Shown: in pieces, positions 31,601-39,714 of the stretch
Layout: every line of letters begins with the position of its first letter
How positions within the stretch are numbered: position 1 is the stretch's first letter
From: Bradyrhizobium sp. Y36
GTDB taxonomy: Bacteria > Pseudomonadota > Alphaproteobacteria > Rhizobiales > Xanthobacteraceae
Direction of reading: 5' to 3'
Length of the DNA: 64,000 nt
Assembly (NCBI RefSeq): GCF_002531575.1
Contig: NZ_NWTI01000020.1
Coordinates: forward strand, 1-64,000
Made by a program: the position numbers and the translations under genes
The notes under the pieces: model-generated
Seen by the model: the letters and a program-made list of their open reading frames with translations, nothing else
Database searches by the model: none
What the model was told of the DNA's origin: nothing

Positions 31601-32270
31601 GCACGCCTTCGAGATCGGCGAGAATGGCGCGCTCGCCGGGATCGACGTTGAGGTGAAGGCGGGTGGCGTTGCCGTCCGCGCTCGGGCCGGACGAGACGCG
31701 GAAGGGATAGCGCACGCCGTTGGCGCTGAAGCTGCCGTCGCCGCGCACCGAGCCTGCGAGCGAGCGGACGTCGCCCGAGAAGGCGATGTCGTTCAGCTCC
31801 AGCGTCGAGCGGCTGGCGGCATCGTGCAGGGCGATGCGGCCGGTGAGGTTCAATCGCTCGATGGCGAGGGATGCCAGGTTGAAGGTGCCGCTCGCGGTGG
31901 AGGGCAGATCGACCCGCCCGCGCGCGTCGAGGCCGAGATCGACCGCCATGCCGCCCACCGAAAGCTCGGTGGCGCGCCATTCGCCGCGCATCAGGGAGGA
32001 GAGGCTGAACTCGACATCGAGCTTGTCGGCGCGCAGGCGGCCGAGATCGTTATTGCCGCCAAAGGTGACCTGGCGCAGCCGCAGGGTCGGCGCCGGCAGC
32101 AGCCGCGCATCGAGCTCCCCCGCGACCCGCACCGGCACGCCGATGATCTTGCCAGCCTCCGCCTCGAACTGGGGCCTGAACTGGTTCCAGTCGACGTAGT
32201 AAGGCCCGATCAGCGCGGCCAGCAGCGCAATGATGAAGGCAATCGCCAATCCGAGCAGCGTCGTCTGCAC
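28656..32270 (-). CDS. AsmA family protein
   Basis: A 1204-residue envelope protein. One N-terminal membrane anchor (about 2-28) is followed by DWNQFRPQFEAEAGKIIGVPVRVAGELDARLLP, the AsmA start, and a long beta-rich repetitive region. The conserved C-terminal AsmA-2 domain (about 850-1080) contains ARNGANGLALNTRIELSNVDAA. The tail (about 1100-1204) is Pro/Ala-rich. Such proteins are thought to form bridges for lipid traffic between membranes. I chose the GTG at 32270 because GGGGAG lies 5 bases upstream; a TTG 18 bases earlier is also open. Confidence 0.88.
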   Translation of the reverse strand: MQTTLLGLAIAFIIALLAALIGPYYVDWNQFRPQFEAEAGKIIGVPVRVAGELDARLLPAPTLRLRQVTFGGNNDLGRLRADKLDVEFSLSSLMRGEWRATELSVGGMAVDLGLDARGRVDLPSTASGTFNLASLAIERLNLTGRIALHDAASRSTLELNDIAFSGDVRSLAGSVRGDGSFSANGVRYPFRVSSGPSADGNATRLHLNVDPGERAILADLEGVLAFDNRLPKFDGALTLAVPAAKKAGEAGPTPWKLAAKLKADPAGAKFEQIDASFGAEDTALKLGGVGDVRFGASPLLRAVLSARQVDADRLTAKDDAEPLRILPALRAGLAAIPQAPIPAQIEFNSDQIMLGGRPLQNITAELQTDGRSWTFQRLELRAPGMTQLSLNGATPGADSFSGRLSVESSDPDTLVAWLQGRSEINRRSTRPLRLAGDVTIAANHLAVDRLKADIEGGTVEGRIAFVQTGASKGSRIDADLKADRLDLDAAASFVRALGGPQGEWPEEAKLSLDIGRAISAGQELRPFSAKLGYGPASLSLEQLRFGQAGGVTTEASGSFDRAKVTGKLALKSSANSLRELTALLEPFAPAVRARLDALPSLPGATRLKLDLSLDKNAEHADRSNARAVLDLDAPQLKATATLAAQTPAAAIGGIDLDRLRSSDFTLDTKVSTPQAGALLALLGLDRVVAAGEGASQFEGKLTGAWRRPLQLSAKLGGGGLDADAQGSIELSEPKGSVNLRVRNVNLAPLFGTGPADKAAQNVSLSSRVGLSGNRVTFDDLDGNAAGSHLRGHLAVTLDQDKSVDGEVGLDTLDLAPALAMAIGAAGRDTGEPLSAGLVTGWRGRIAFQALRGTLPGGLELRPFGGTIRSDGQSLALDALKGGLSGGEMSASLDARNGANGLALNTRIELSNVDAATLRYRDLALPKGRASVQMALTSQGRSVAALTGALAGNGTVTLDSAEISGLNPRAFEIAIRASDGGQVSDDNRLRQLVEPALAAAPIAVASAQIPFTIRDGRLRVGATSLEAKNARAIVSGGYDIPADQADIRASLTPIMTGLSGAPPEIQLFAAGPPDKLNRTIDLAPLSSWLAVRTIDRETRRLDAIERGEPPPATAALPTLVSPETAPEQAPANVPLPGQDPRRMPSKPKAPPTPKAPQAAPAAPSPPLASQQVAPLPPAIDVRPAPGPPPAKPRPKPPLVLTPQNP

Positions 32271-32413
32271 GGGTCTCCCCTCGGCCAAACCGGCACCCGG
32301 ACCAAACCCTGGCCTTCGTGGACTTCAGGCGTGCCGGAACAGCCCCTTATATAGGGGGAAGTGTGGCGAAGTCACAGCGACTGTTGCGCGCGGAGGTTAA
32401 CGCGGGGGGCGCC

Positions 32414-33646
32414 TCACCAGCTCGCCGGCAGCCGCTTGAGGCCGCGCAGGACGAAGGTCGGCCGCCATTCCGGGTTTTCGACGTCGTCGATGCGCAAATC
32501 GGGCAGCCGTCGCAGCAGCGTGGCGATGGCGATCTCGGCCTCGATGCGCGCCAATTGGGCACCCAGGCAGAAATGGATGCCGCCCCCGAACGACAGCGGC
32601 TTCACATTCTGGCGGGTGACATCGAGCCGGTCGGGCCTGTCAGGATAAACAGCCGGATCGCGGTTGGCCGAACCGAGCAGGCACAGCACGGTCTCGCCCT
32701 TGGGGATCTTCTTGCCGCCAAGATCGTCGATATCCTCCAGCGCGACACGGCCGGTCATCTGCACCGAGGAATCGTAGCGCAGGAATTCCTCGATCGCCCC
32801 TTCCATCAGCTCGGGGCGCGCCTTGAGCAGCGCAAGCTGGTCCGGGTTGCGGTGAAGCGCCAAAAGACCGTTGCCAATCAAATTGACCGTGGTCTCGTGG
32901 CCGGCGCCGAACAAGAGGATGATGTTGGCGGTCAGCTCCTCGTTGGTGAGCTTGTTGCCGTCCTCCTCGGCCTGCACCAGCTGGGTGGTGAGATCGTCCC
33001 CGGGATTCTTGCGGCGCAGCTCGAACAGCTGCTGGAAATACATCTGCGCCATCAGGTTGCCGTCGTTGCCCTTCTTGATCTCCTCCGGCGTGAGGGGCAC
33101 AGGGTCGAGCAGCCGGCCGCCGTCGCGCGAGCTCTTGTAGAAGACTTCGCGATGGTCCTCGGGGATGCCGAGCATCTCGCAGATGATGGTGACGGGCAGG
33201 CGGAAGGCGAAATCCTCGATCAGGTCCATGTGGCCGCGCTCGATCACGGCATCGATGGCCTGGTCGACGATCTCCTGGATGCGCGGCCGCATGTCCTCGA
33301 CCCGGCGCGCGGTGAACGCCTTCACGACCAGACCGCGCAAGCGGGTGTGATCCGGCGGATCGGACTGCAGCATCCAATGGCTCATGCTGCGGAACACCGG
33401 CTCGTCCATGATCTTGTCGCTGTAGCGGCGCTTGGAGCGGTCGACGAAATCCTTGCCGAAGCGCTTGTCGCGCATCACCAGGCTGACATCGGCATGGCGA
33501 CTGGTGACGAACTGGCCGAACGGCGTCACGTGGATCGGGTCGACCGTGCGCAGCCGGTCGTAATGCGGATAGGGATCGCGGATGAAGTCCGGCGAGAGCG
33601 GGTTGAACAGCGGCGCGCCGCCGGCGCCTTGCACGTGCTCGTTCAT
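32414..33646 (-). CDS. Cytochrome P450
   Basis: A 410-residue soluble bacterial P450. It has the I-helix oxygen-activation motif FGAGHETTVN, the ExxR pair in IEEFLRYDSS, and heme-ligand Cys360 in FGGGIHFCLGAQLAR. The substrate is unknown; CYP107- or CYP109-like enzymes hydroxylate terpenoids, steroids or fatty acids. No ferredoxin or reductase gene is adjacent. The ATG at 33646 starts MNEHVQGAGG. It is divergent from a TetR gene with a strong operator between, so it is probably repressed until a ligand appears. Confidence 0.94.
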   Translation of the reverse strand: MNEHVQGAGGAPLFNPLSPDFIRDPYPHYDRLRTVDPIHVTPFGQFVTSRHADVSLVMRDKRFGKDFVDRSKRRYSDKIMDEPVFRSMSHWMLQSDPPDHTRLRGLVVKAFTARRVEDMRPRIQEIVDQAIDAVIERGHMDLIEDFAFRLPVTIICEMLGIPEDHREVFYKSSRDGGRLLDPVPLTPEEIKKGNDGNLMAQMYFQQLFELRRKNPGDDLTTQLVQAEEDGNKLTNEELTANIILLFGAGHETTVNLIGNGLLALHRNPDQLALLKARPELMEGAIEEFLRYDSSVQMTGRVALEDIDDLGGKKIPKGETVLCLLGSANRDPAVYPDRPDRLDVTRQNVKPLSFGGGIHFCLGAQLARIEAEIAIATLLRRLPDLRIDDVENPEWRPTFVLRGLKRLPASW

Positions 33647-33730
33647 GGTGACCTCAAATCGGTTGCCGATGACACGAATACGCCGAGCGCAGCCCCACTG
33701 CCCGGCGTAACCATCCCTTGAATTCTTAAA

Positions 33731-33752
33731 CTCGATACATTGTTGTATCGAG
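33731..33752. promoter_or_regulatory. TetR-type operator
   Basis: Perfect inverted repeat with 9-base arms CTCGATACA and TGTATCGAG around 4 bases. It lies 26 bases before the TetR start (33778) and 85 bases before the P450 start (33646). Position and symmetry fit binding by the TetR protein. Confidence 0.75.
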
Positions 33753-33777
33753 TTGCATTCTGCCCTACCCTGACCCG

Positions 33778-34389
33778 ATGTCAAGGGTGAGAACCAGGCC
33801 GACCAGGGACGACACGCGCGACAAATTGTTCGAGGCGGCCGCGCGCGTGTTCGAGGAGGACGGCATCGGCGGCGCCAGCATCGAGGCGATCGTCGCGGCT
33901 GCGGGCTTCACCCGCGGCGCGTTCTACTCGAACTTCAAGAGCAAGGACGAGCTGATCATCGCCATGCTCGAGGACCATGTCGAGCAGTCGATCCGGCGCA
34001 ACATGGACATCCTCGCCGAGCACGACAATCTCGACGACTTCATCGCCGCGCTGAAATCGCTGGACCGAACGCGGCAGGATCCGCTCGGCCGCTCGCCGCT
34101 CCTGCACATGGAGATGATCCTCTTCGTCGCGCGCGCCGAGAAGCGCCGGCCCGAGCTCGCAAAGCGCCTGCGCGCGCGGCGCAAGCTGGTGACCGACATC
34201 GTCGAGGCCACGCTGAAGAGCAACGGACGCAACACCAACCTGAACCCGCCCTGGATGGCCTCCGTCGTGCTCGCACTCGAGGACGGCTTTCGCCTGCACC
34301 GGCTGATCGACCCGGAGACGACGCCCGCGGACAGTTTTTTGCGGGCGATTACGGATTTGCGGCGGAGGACGGGGTTGGGGCCGGGGTGA
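33778..34389 (+). CDS. TetR/AcrR family transcriptional regulator
   Basis: A 203-residue regulator. The N-terminal helix-turn-helix spans about 12-58: RDKLFEAAARVFEEDGIGGA, SIEAIVAAAGFTRGAFYSNF and KSKDELIIAML. A helical ligand domain follows. It probably represses the divergent cytochrome P450 gene and itself through the palindrome at 33731. The ligand is unknown. Confidence 0.93.
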   Translation: MSRVRTRPTRDDTRDKLFEAAARVFEEDGIGGASIEAIVAAAGFTRGAFYSNFKSKDELIIAMLEDHVEQSIRRNMDILAEHDNLDDFIAALKSLDRTRQDPLGRSPLLHMEMILFVARAEKRRPELAKRLRARRKLVTDIVEATLKSNGRNTNLNPPWMASVVLALEDGFRLHRLIDPETTPADSFLRAITDLRRRTGLGPG

Positions 34390-34463
34390 GGATCGGGCAA
34401 CCGCTTTGACCAGACGTTCGAGCGGCGAGGCCCGGGACCCCATCTGCCGGATCCGGCCGTATG

Positions 34464-35312
34464 CTACTTGCGCCGCCACAACTCGATCAAGGCCGCCAGC
34501 TTGCTGTCGAGCGCATCGTCAGCTTCTGAAAGGCCTGCGTCGTACCCAAGCCAATACTTACCCACCAGCGCGTGGTGCCTGCAGGACTTTTCGTCCTCGA
34601 GCCGACAAACGACAAGTCGCGTAAGCTGTCCGTCGGGGTTGAGGCGGGCGAGGTAACGTTGGATTCGCGTAGGCCCACCAGGTTGCGCCGTGTAGCTCAA
34701 ACTAAAAGATTGGTACCCGCTTCGATCTGGACCGGGACTCATTTCGATCCGATGCCTGCGCCAATTCTTCAAATCGAAATCAGCAGTGCTTTCGCCGTCT
34801 GGCAACACACTGAGCTGCCGAATGAAGGTGCAATCATTCTCGGCCCGCCCCTTGAGACTGGGCAGACAGAGTGCGGCAGAGAAGCCATTCTCGTTTGAGA
34901 CTTCTCTGACGGATGCTCCTGGTCCCGCTGGTACATATTGCCAAGGCACGAAGAAGACTTCCGAACCGACGTGCCGTTCGAAGTATTCCGGTCCGGGCTT
35001 CACAAACGAGCGAGCCACCTGGGTGCCAGCAATGGCCGCGCCCCAAGTCACAAGAACCAAAAGGGACGCGGTGGCACGGAATTTCAGGGCAAGTGCGATC
35101 GACGATGCCACAGCGGCAAGAGCACCAGCAACGAGAACCAGATTAGAGGCTCTAGCGTCAAACGCATTCAGCGTGGCCCCCGGATGCGTCGGAAAATAAA
35201 ATCTACTGATTCCCGCGCCCACGCTGATAGACAGGGATATCGGGATCGACACCGCAAAGAAGACCCAGCCGATAACAACGAACGTCTTGGCGCGACTCCG
35301 AAGGAATTCCAC
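34464..35312 (-). CDS. Membrane protein of unknown function with atypical composition
   Basis: A 282-residue protein. Three membrane segments occupy about 10-32, 57-76 and 80-99, followed by a polar domain of about 180 residues with several Cys. The latter contains CLPSLKGRAENDCTFIRQL and CRLEDEKSCRHHAL. I recognise no family. The coding region and its flanks look AT-richer and use rarer codons than the neighbours, suggesting recent acquisition. The frame starts at a GTG (35312) with only a weak ribosome site, so the start is uncertain. It stands alone between a TetR gene and a GGDEF-EAL gene. Confidence 0.65.
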   Translation of the reverse strand: MEFLRSRAKTFVVIGWVFFAVSIPISLSISVGAGISRFYFPTHPGATLNAFDARASNLVLVAGALAAVASSIALALKFRATASLLVLVTWGAAIAGTQVARSFVKPGPEYFERHVGSEVFFVPWQYVPAGPGASVREVSNENGFSAALCLPSLKGRAENDCTFIRQLSVLPDGESTADFDLKNWRRHRIEMSPGPDRSGYQSFSLSYTAQPGGPTRIQRYLARLNPDGQLTRLVVCRLEDEKSCRHHALVGKYWLGYDAGLSEADDALDSKLAALIELWRRK

Positions 35313-35420
35313 GATCCAACCAAAAATTGCAAGGACTGCAGCTGCAATCCTAGCATTACGGCCGGCGCATAGCTACTGTCGGTGCAGCCGTCTTGCGCGT
35401 CAACGAAGGTTTGAAAGCGC

Positions 35421-38024
35421 CTACGCCGACCGCCTCACCGCCCCCTCACCTGCCGGCCTGACATCCAGCCGTCCCAGCATCGCCCTCGCCTGCTCGGCGC
35501 AGTGCTCGATCAGCCAGCGCTCGAAGGCGACGGGGGCAAGCGCCGGGGCATAGAGGAAGCCCTGCACGACGTCGCAGCCGAGCTCCGCCAGCGTCCTGCG
35601 CTGGCCCTCGGTCTCGACGCCTTCAGCGACGACCGTCATGCCGAGGCCCTGGCCGACGCGCACCACGGCGGTGGCGATGGCAAGTGCGCCGGCGTCACGC
35701 TCGATGTCGCGCATGAAGCTGCGGTCGATCTTGAGCTCCCGGATCGGCAGCTGCGCGAGGCGGCTGAGGCTGGAATAGCCGGTGCCGAAATCGTCCACGG
35801 AGAGGCCGACGCCGAGCTCGCGGATCGCGTTCATCGTCTCGAGCGCAGCGACGCTGTCCTGCATGAACGCGCCTTCGGTGATCTCCAGCATCAAGGCGTC
35901 CGCCGGCAGATCGTATTCGGCAAGGATGTCCTTGAGCCGCGCCGCCAGCGTGACGTTGCGGAAATTGATCGGCGACAGGTTCACCGACACGCAGGGAATG
36001 TTGAGCCCGGCACGGCGCCAGCTCGCCATCTGCCGGCAGGCCTCGCGCACCGACCACAGGCCGATCTGCTCGATCAGGCCGCACTCCTCGGCAAGCGGGA
36101 TGAATTTTGCCGGCGAGACGTCGCCGAGCTCGGCATCGTGCCAGCGGGCCAGCGCCTCGACGCCGTGGATGGCGCCGTCGCTGCTGCGGATCTGCGGCTG
36201 ATAGCTGAGGCTCAGCGCGCCTTCCGCGATCGCGCGCCGGAGCGCCGCGATCAGCGCCAGCCGCTGCTCGGTGAGCCCGTTCATCTCGGCGCTGAAGATG
36301 CGATGGGTCGAGCGTCCCGCCTGCTTGGCCATGTACATGGCGGCGTCGGCCTGCTGCATCAACGTGTCGATGTCGGTCGCATGATCGGGATAGAGGCTGA
36401 TGCCGATGCTGGCCGACATCTGCATCAGCTTCGAGCCGAGCCGCAAGGGTGCGGCCAGCGCCTCGGTGATCCCGGCGGCAACGCGCTCGGCGCTCTCGGC
36501 ATTGCGTTGCGGGAGCAGAATGACGAATTCGTCGCCGCCGAGCCGTCCCAGCATGTCCTCTGGGCCGATCTGCTCGCGCAGGCGCTGGGCGAGCTGGATC
36601 AGCAGTTCGTCGCCGGCGGCGTGGCCGAGCGTGTCGTTGACGTCCTTGAAATGATCGACGTCGAGGAAGGCCAACGCGATGTGGCTGCCGGTCGGGCAGG
36701 CGTCGATCGCCGTGGTGATCAGGTTTCGCAGCTGTGCGCGGTTCGGCAATCCGGTGAGGATGTCGTGATAGGCAAGCCGCGCGATCTCGGCGCGCGCTTC
36801 CTTGCGCTCGATCGCGAAGGCGCCGAGGTTGACGCAGGCATCGACGATGCGCCGGTGCCAATTGCTCGGCGCGCGGGGCTCGCGGTAGTAGAAGGCGAAG
36901 GTGGCGATGACCCGCCCGTCCTTGGCCTTGACCGGCGTCGACCAGCATGCGCGCAAGCCGATCCCGAGCGGCATCGCCTTGTAGGGTTGCCAGCGCGGAT
37001 CAGTTTCGAGATCGGTCGCCAGCACCGGCTCGCCGTAGAAGGCCGCGGTTCCGCACGAGCCGACATTGGGGCCTATGGCAACACCGTCCAGCGCGCGGGA
37101 ATAGTCTGCGGGCAGAGACGGACCGCCGAGCGGATGGATCAAACCGGCGGCATCGACGTGGAGCAGCGAGCAGACGACGTCGGGCGCGATCTGCTCGACG
37201 CGGCGGCAGAGCCGGTCGGCGATGTCGGTAATCGGCACTTCGTCCGCAAGCGAGCCCATGATGAGCTGCTGCAGCGAGCGCAGCTGCTTGGTCTCGGTGA
37301 TGTCCTCGAGCAGCGCGAAGATGTGCTTGACCCGGCCCTTCTTGTCGCGGAACGCGTCGATCCGGGCGCAGACCCAGATCTCCTCGCCGTCCTTGTCGTA
37401 GGCGAGCACTTCGGCTTCGCCGCGGCGGCCGCCATGCATCAGGCGCTGGACCAGCTTGGCGATCGCCTTGCGGTCGGTGTGGCGGCCGGCGATCAGCTCG
37501 CCTGCACGGCGGCCCTCGGCCTCGGTGCTGGTGTAGCCGAACAGCGTCGTGAAGGCCGAGTTGACATAGACGATGTTCTGGTCGGTGTCTGCGATGATCA
37601 CAGCCCGGTTGGTCTGGTCGGAGACAGCGTGCAGAAGCCCGATCCTGACGCGGCGCTCGGCGTCGTTGGTGACGTCGCGCGCGAACGCGATGCGGTAAGT
37701 CGCGCCCTCGCGCACGACCGACGAGAGCGATATGGCCGCACGGATGCGGCTGCCGTCCTGCCGCACGAGACTGATCTCGTCGCGAAACTCGGCGACCGGA
37801 TCGGCCTGAAGGCATCTGAGGGTGAGAATGCCGACGTCCGCGCCGAGCACATCGGCGCGGGCAAGCCTCCAGAGCTGCTCGGCCGCGGCATTGAAGTGGA
37901 CGATGCGGCCATCCTCACCGACGATGACGACAGCGTCGTCCGCCTGATCGAGCGCAGCCAACAGGACTTCCGGCATTTCGATCGCAGGGCAATCGCGAGC
38001 GGACATCATTCGACCCAGGAACAT
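35421..38024 (-). CDS. PAS-PAS-GAF-GGDEF-EAL cyclic-di-GMP signalling protein
   Basis: An 867-residue cytoplasmic protein. PAS domains lie at about 18-120 and 130-250; the first (ALDQADDAVVIVGEDGRIVHFN) resembles that of oxygen-sensing DosP proteins. A GAF domain is at about 255-405. The GGDEF domain has intact GGDEF at 496-500, but the inhibitory I-site reads GPED, so its Arg is missing. The EAL domain has EAL at 623-625 and DDFGTGYSSL. Both catalytic cores look complete, so it could make or break c-di-GMP depending on the PAS/GAF signal. The start at 38024 is the first of three nearby ATGs. Confidence 0.93.
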   Translation of the reverse strand: MFLGRMMSARDCPAIEMPEVLLAALDQADDAVVIVGEDGRIVHFNAAAEQLWRLARADVLGADVGILTLRCLQADPVAEFRDEISLVRQDGSRIRAAISLSSVVREGATYRIAFARDVTNDAERRVRIGLLHAVSDQTNRAVIIADTDQNIVYVNSAFTTLFGYTSTEAEGRRAGELIAGRHTDRKAIAKLVQRLMHGGRRGEAEVLAYDKDGEEIWVCARIDAFRDKKGRVKHIFALLEDITETKQLRSLQQLIMGSLADEVPITDIADRLCRRVEQIAPDVVCSLLHVDAAGLIHPLGGPSLPADYSRALDGVAIGPNVGSCGTAAFYGEPVLATDLETDPRWQPYKAMPLGIGLRACWSTPVKAKDGRVIATFAFYYREPRAPSNWHRRIVDACVNLGAFAIERKEARAEIARLAYHDILTGLPNRAQLRNLITTAIDACPTGSHIALAFLDVDHFKDVNDTLGHAAGDELLIQLAQRLREQIGPEDMLGRLGGDEFVILLPQRNAESAERVAAGITEALAAPLRLGSKLMQMSASIGISLYPDHATDIDTLMQQADAAMYMAKQAGRSTHRIFSAEMNGLTEQRLALIAALRRAIAEGALSLSYQPQIRSSDGAIHGVEALARWHDAELGDVSPAKFIPLAEECGLIEQIGLWSVREACRQMASWRRAGLNIPCVSVNLSPINFRNVTLAARLKDILAEYDLPADALMLEITEGAFMQDSVAALETMNAIRELGVGLSVDDFGTGYSSLSRLAQLPIRELKIDRSFMRDIERDAGALAIATAVVRVGQGLGMTVVAEGVETEGQRRTLAELGCDVVQGFLYAPALAPVAFERWLIEHCAEQARAMLGRLDVRPAGEGAVRRSA

Positions 38025-38159
38025 CTCAACGAAATGACAATGTCACGAGCCTAACGCTGCGGTGGTGTCCAAGAGGTTGGCGCACCCCGGTAGCCGCCTA
38101 CCAAGATGCGGGATGCTTAAGATTGCGCGAAGAAGTGCGACGGCATTTGGCAGGAAGTT

Positions 38160-39467
38160 CTATAGGCTTGTACCGCCGGTTCCCGCTTGGAGCTTGGGCA
38201 GCCGGCCGGCGACGGCCCGCACCTTCCCCGGCGATGCCCGCCAGATCGCGAGCGCCGACAATCCGCTCACGACCATCGCGATGCCGAAGGCGAGCGTGTA
38301 GTCGCCGGCGCGATCATAGAGCAGGCCGGTCACCCACGGTCCGGCCGCACCGCCCGCCAGCGCCGCCAGCATGATCGTGCCGAAGATGCTGCCCTGGTGC
38401 TTGCCCTGGAAGATCTCGAACACCACCGCGCCCATGATCGAGGTGAGGCCGTAGCCGAGCGCGCCTTGCGCGAACACCATGACGTAGACGAGCCAGAGCG
38501 AGGGTTGGTACTTCAAGGCGATCAGCGCGGCGAAGCAGATCACGAAGCCCGCACAACTGATCGCCCAGACCCACTCCCGTCCAATGCGGTCGGAGACATG
38601 GCCCAGCACGATCTGGCCGGGAATGCCGAGCAGGCTGACGACGCCGAGCGCCCACACCGCGACGGAGGAGCTGAAGCCGATGTCGAGCAGGAATTTCGTC
38701 TGATGCACCTGCACCGCGTACCAGATGTACAGGCCGGAGAAATAGCCGATCGCGATCCACCAGAAGCGCGCGGTCGCCACAGCGCGTTTCAGCGTCCAGT
38801 CGGTATTGACCCAATCGGGATCGACGATGTTGGAGACCGGCTGCGCGCCGCCCGCAGCCGGCGCGGCATCGCCGTCCGGTTCCAGGCCGATATCCTGCGG
38901 GCGCTTGTGCAGCAGCAAATTGATCGGCGCCAGCACGACGAGGATGAGCACGCCCATCGCGGTGCAGGCGGTGCGCCAGCCGGTCTGCTCGATCATGTGC
39001 TGCACCCATGGCAGCAGCGTCACCGAACCGATGCCGACGCCCGCGAAGGCGATGCCGATGGCGAAACCACGCTTGCGGATGAACCAGTTCGGCAGGAACA
39101 GCGACTGGCCGGAATAGCCGAGACACACCGAGCCGGCCCCGACCATGACGCCGATGGTGACGTAGAGATGCCAGGGCGCGCTGGTGAGCGGCGCCAGCAG
39201 CAGCCCGCCGCCCATCAGCACCACACCGAGCTCCATCACCGCGCGCGGGCCGGCGCGGTCCATCAGGCGGCCGATCAACGGACTGACCACGCCCGACACC
39301 ACGAAACCGAAGGAGAACGCGCCGGCGGTGACGCCGCGCTCCCAGCCGAACTCGGAGATGATGGGCGGGAAGAACAGCGAAAAGGCGGTGCGCGCGTTGA
39401 CGCCGATCGCCATGGTGACGAAGGTCACGGCGACCACGACCCAGCCGTAAAAGAACGGAAGCCGCAT
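38160..39467 (-). CDS. MFS transporter (oxalate/formate or monocarboxylate type)
   Basis: A 435-residue inner-membrane transporter with 12 predicted segments and a central cytoplasmic loop at about 195-225. The N-terminal GWVVVAVTFVTMAIG with FFPPIISEFGW and LIGRLMDRAGPR matches the OFA/monocarboxylate-porter type MFS pattern. The substrate is unknown. It lies between two GGDEF-EAL genes on the same strand but with gaps of 135 and about 250 bases, so it is probably a separate unit. Confidence 0.9.
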   Translation of the reverse strand: MRLPFFYGWVVVAVTFVTMAIGVNARTAFSLFFPPIISEFGWERGVTAGAFSFGFVVSGVVSPLIGRLMDRAGPRAVMELGVVLMGGGLLLAPLTSAPWHLYVTIGVMVGAGSVCLGYSGQSLFLPNWFIRKRGFAIGIAFAGVGIGSVTLLPWVQHMIEQTGWRTACTAMGVLILVVLAPINLLLHKRPQDIGLEPDGDAAPAAGGAQPVSNIVDPDWVNTDWTLKRAVATARFWWIAIGYFSGLYIWYAVQVHQTKFLLDIGFSSSVAVWALGVVSLLGIPGQIVLGHVSDRIGREWVWAISCAGFVICFAALIALKYQPSLWLVYVMVFAQGALGYGLTSIMGAVVFEIFQGKHQGSIFGTIMLAALAGGAAGPWVTGLLYDRAGDYTLAFGIAMVVSGLSALAIWRASPGKVRAVAGRLPKLQAGTGGTSL

Positions 39468-39597
39468 GATGTGATTGTTTCACCCCTAGATGGTTCTACC
39501 GACCATCCGGGGCCGTCCGGGTCAAGCGATTTTCGCGTGCGGCGCTGAGCCTCGGGGCTCGCACATGACGTCGGAGCTGGGCCAGATGTTGCCGCAA

Positions 39598-39683
39598 CGT
39601 CATGGCCGGGCTTGTCCCGGCGATCCACGCCTTGCGACGCAAGACAAGGAACGTGGATGCCCGGGACAAGCCCGGGCATGACG
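39598..39683. repeat. REP-type palindromic element, full copy
   Basis: Left arm CGTCATGGCCGGGCTTGTCC and onward, right arm ending GGACAAGCCCGGGCATGACG. The outer 32 bases of each side are nearly perfect reverse complements (about 29 of 32), enclosing a GC-rich centre with its own small hairpin (CCTTG...CAAGG). This is the reference copy for the family in this window. Confidence 0.85.
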
Positions 39684-39714
39684 ACCTCTTTCAAGGATCC
39701 AGAAGGCGATGCGC

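Noticed and set aside
35502..38054. 850-codon plus-strand open frame opposite the PAS-GAF-GGDEF-EAL gene
   Set aside because: Antisense mirror of a gene with complete catalytic motifs; no signal of its own.
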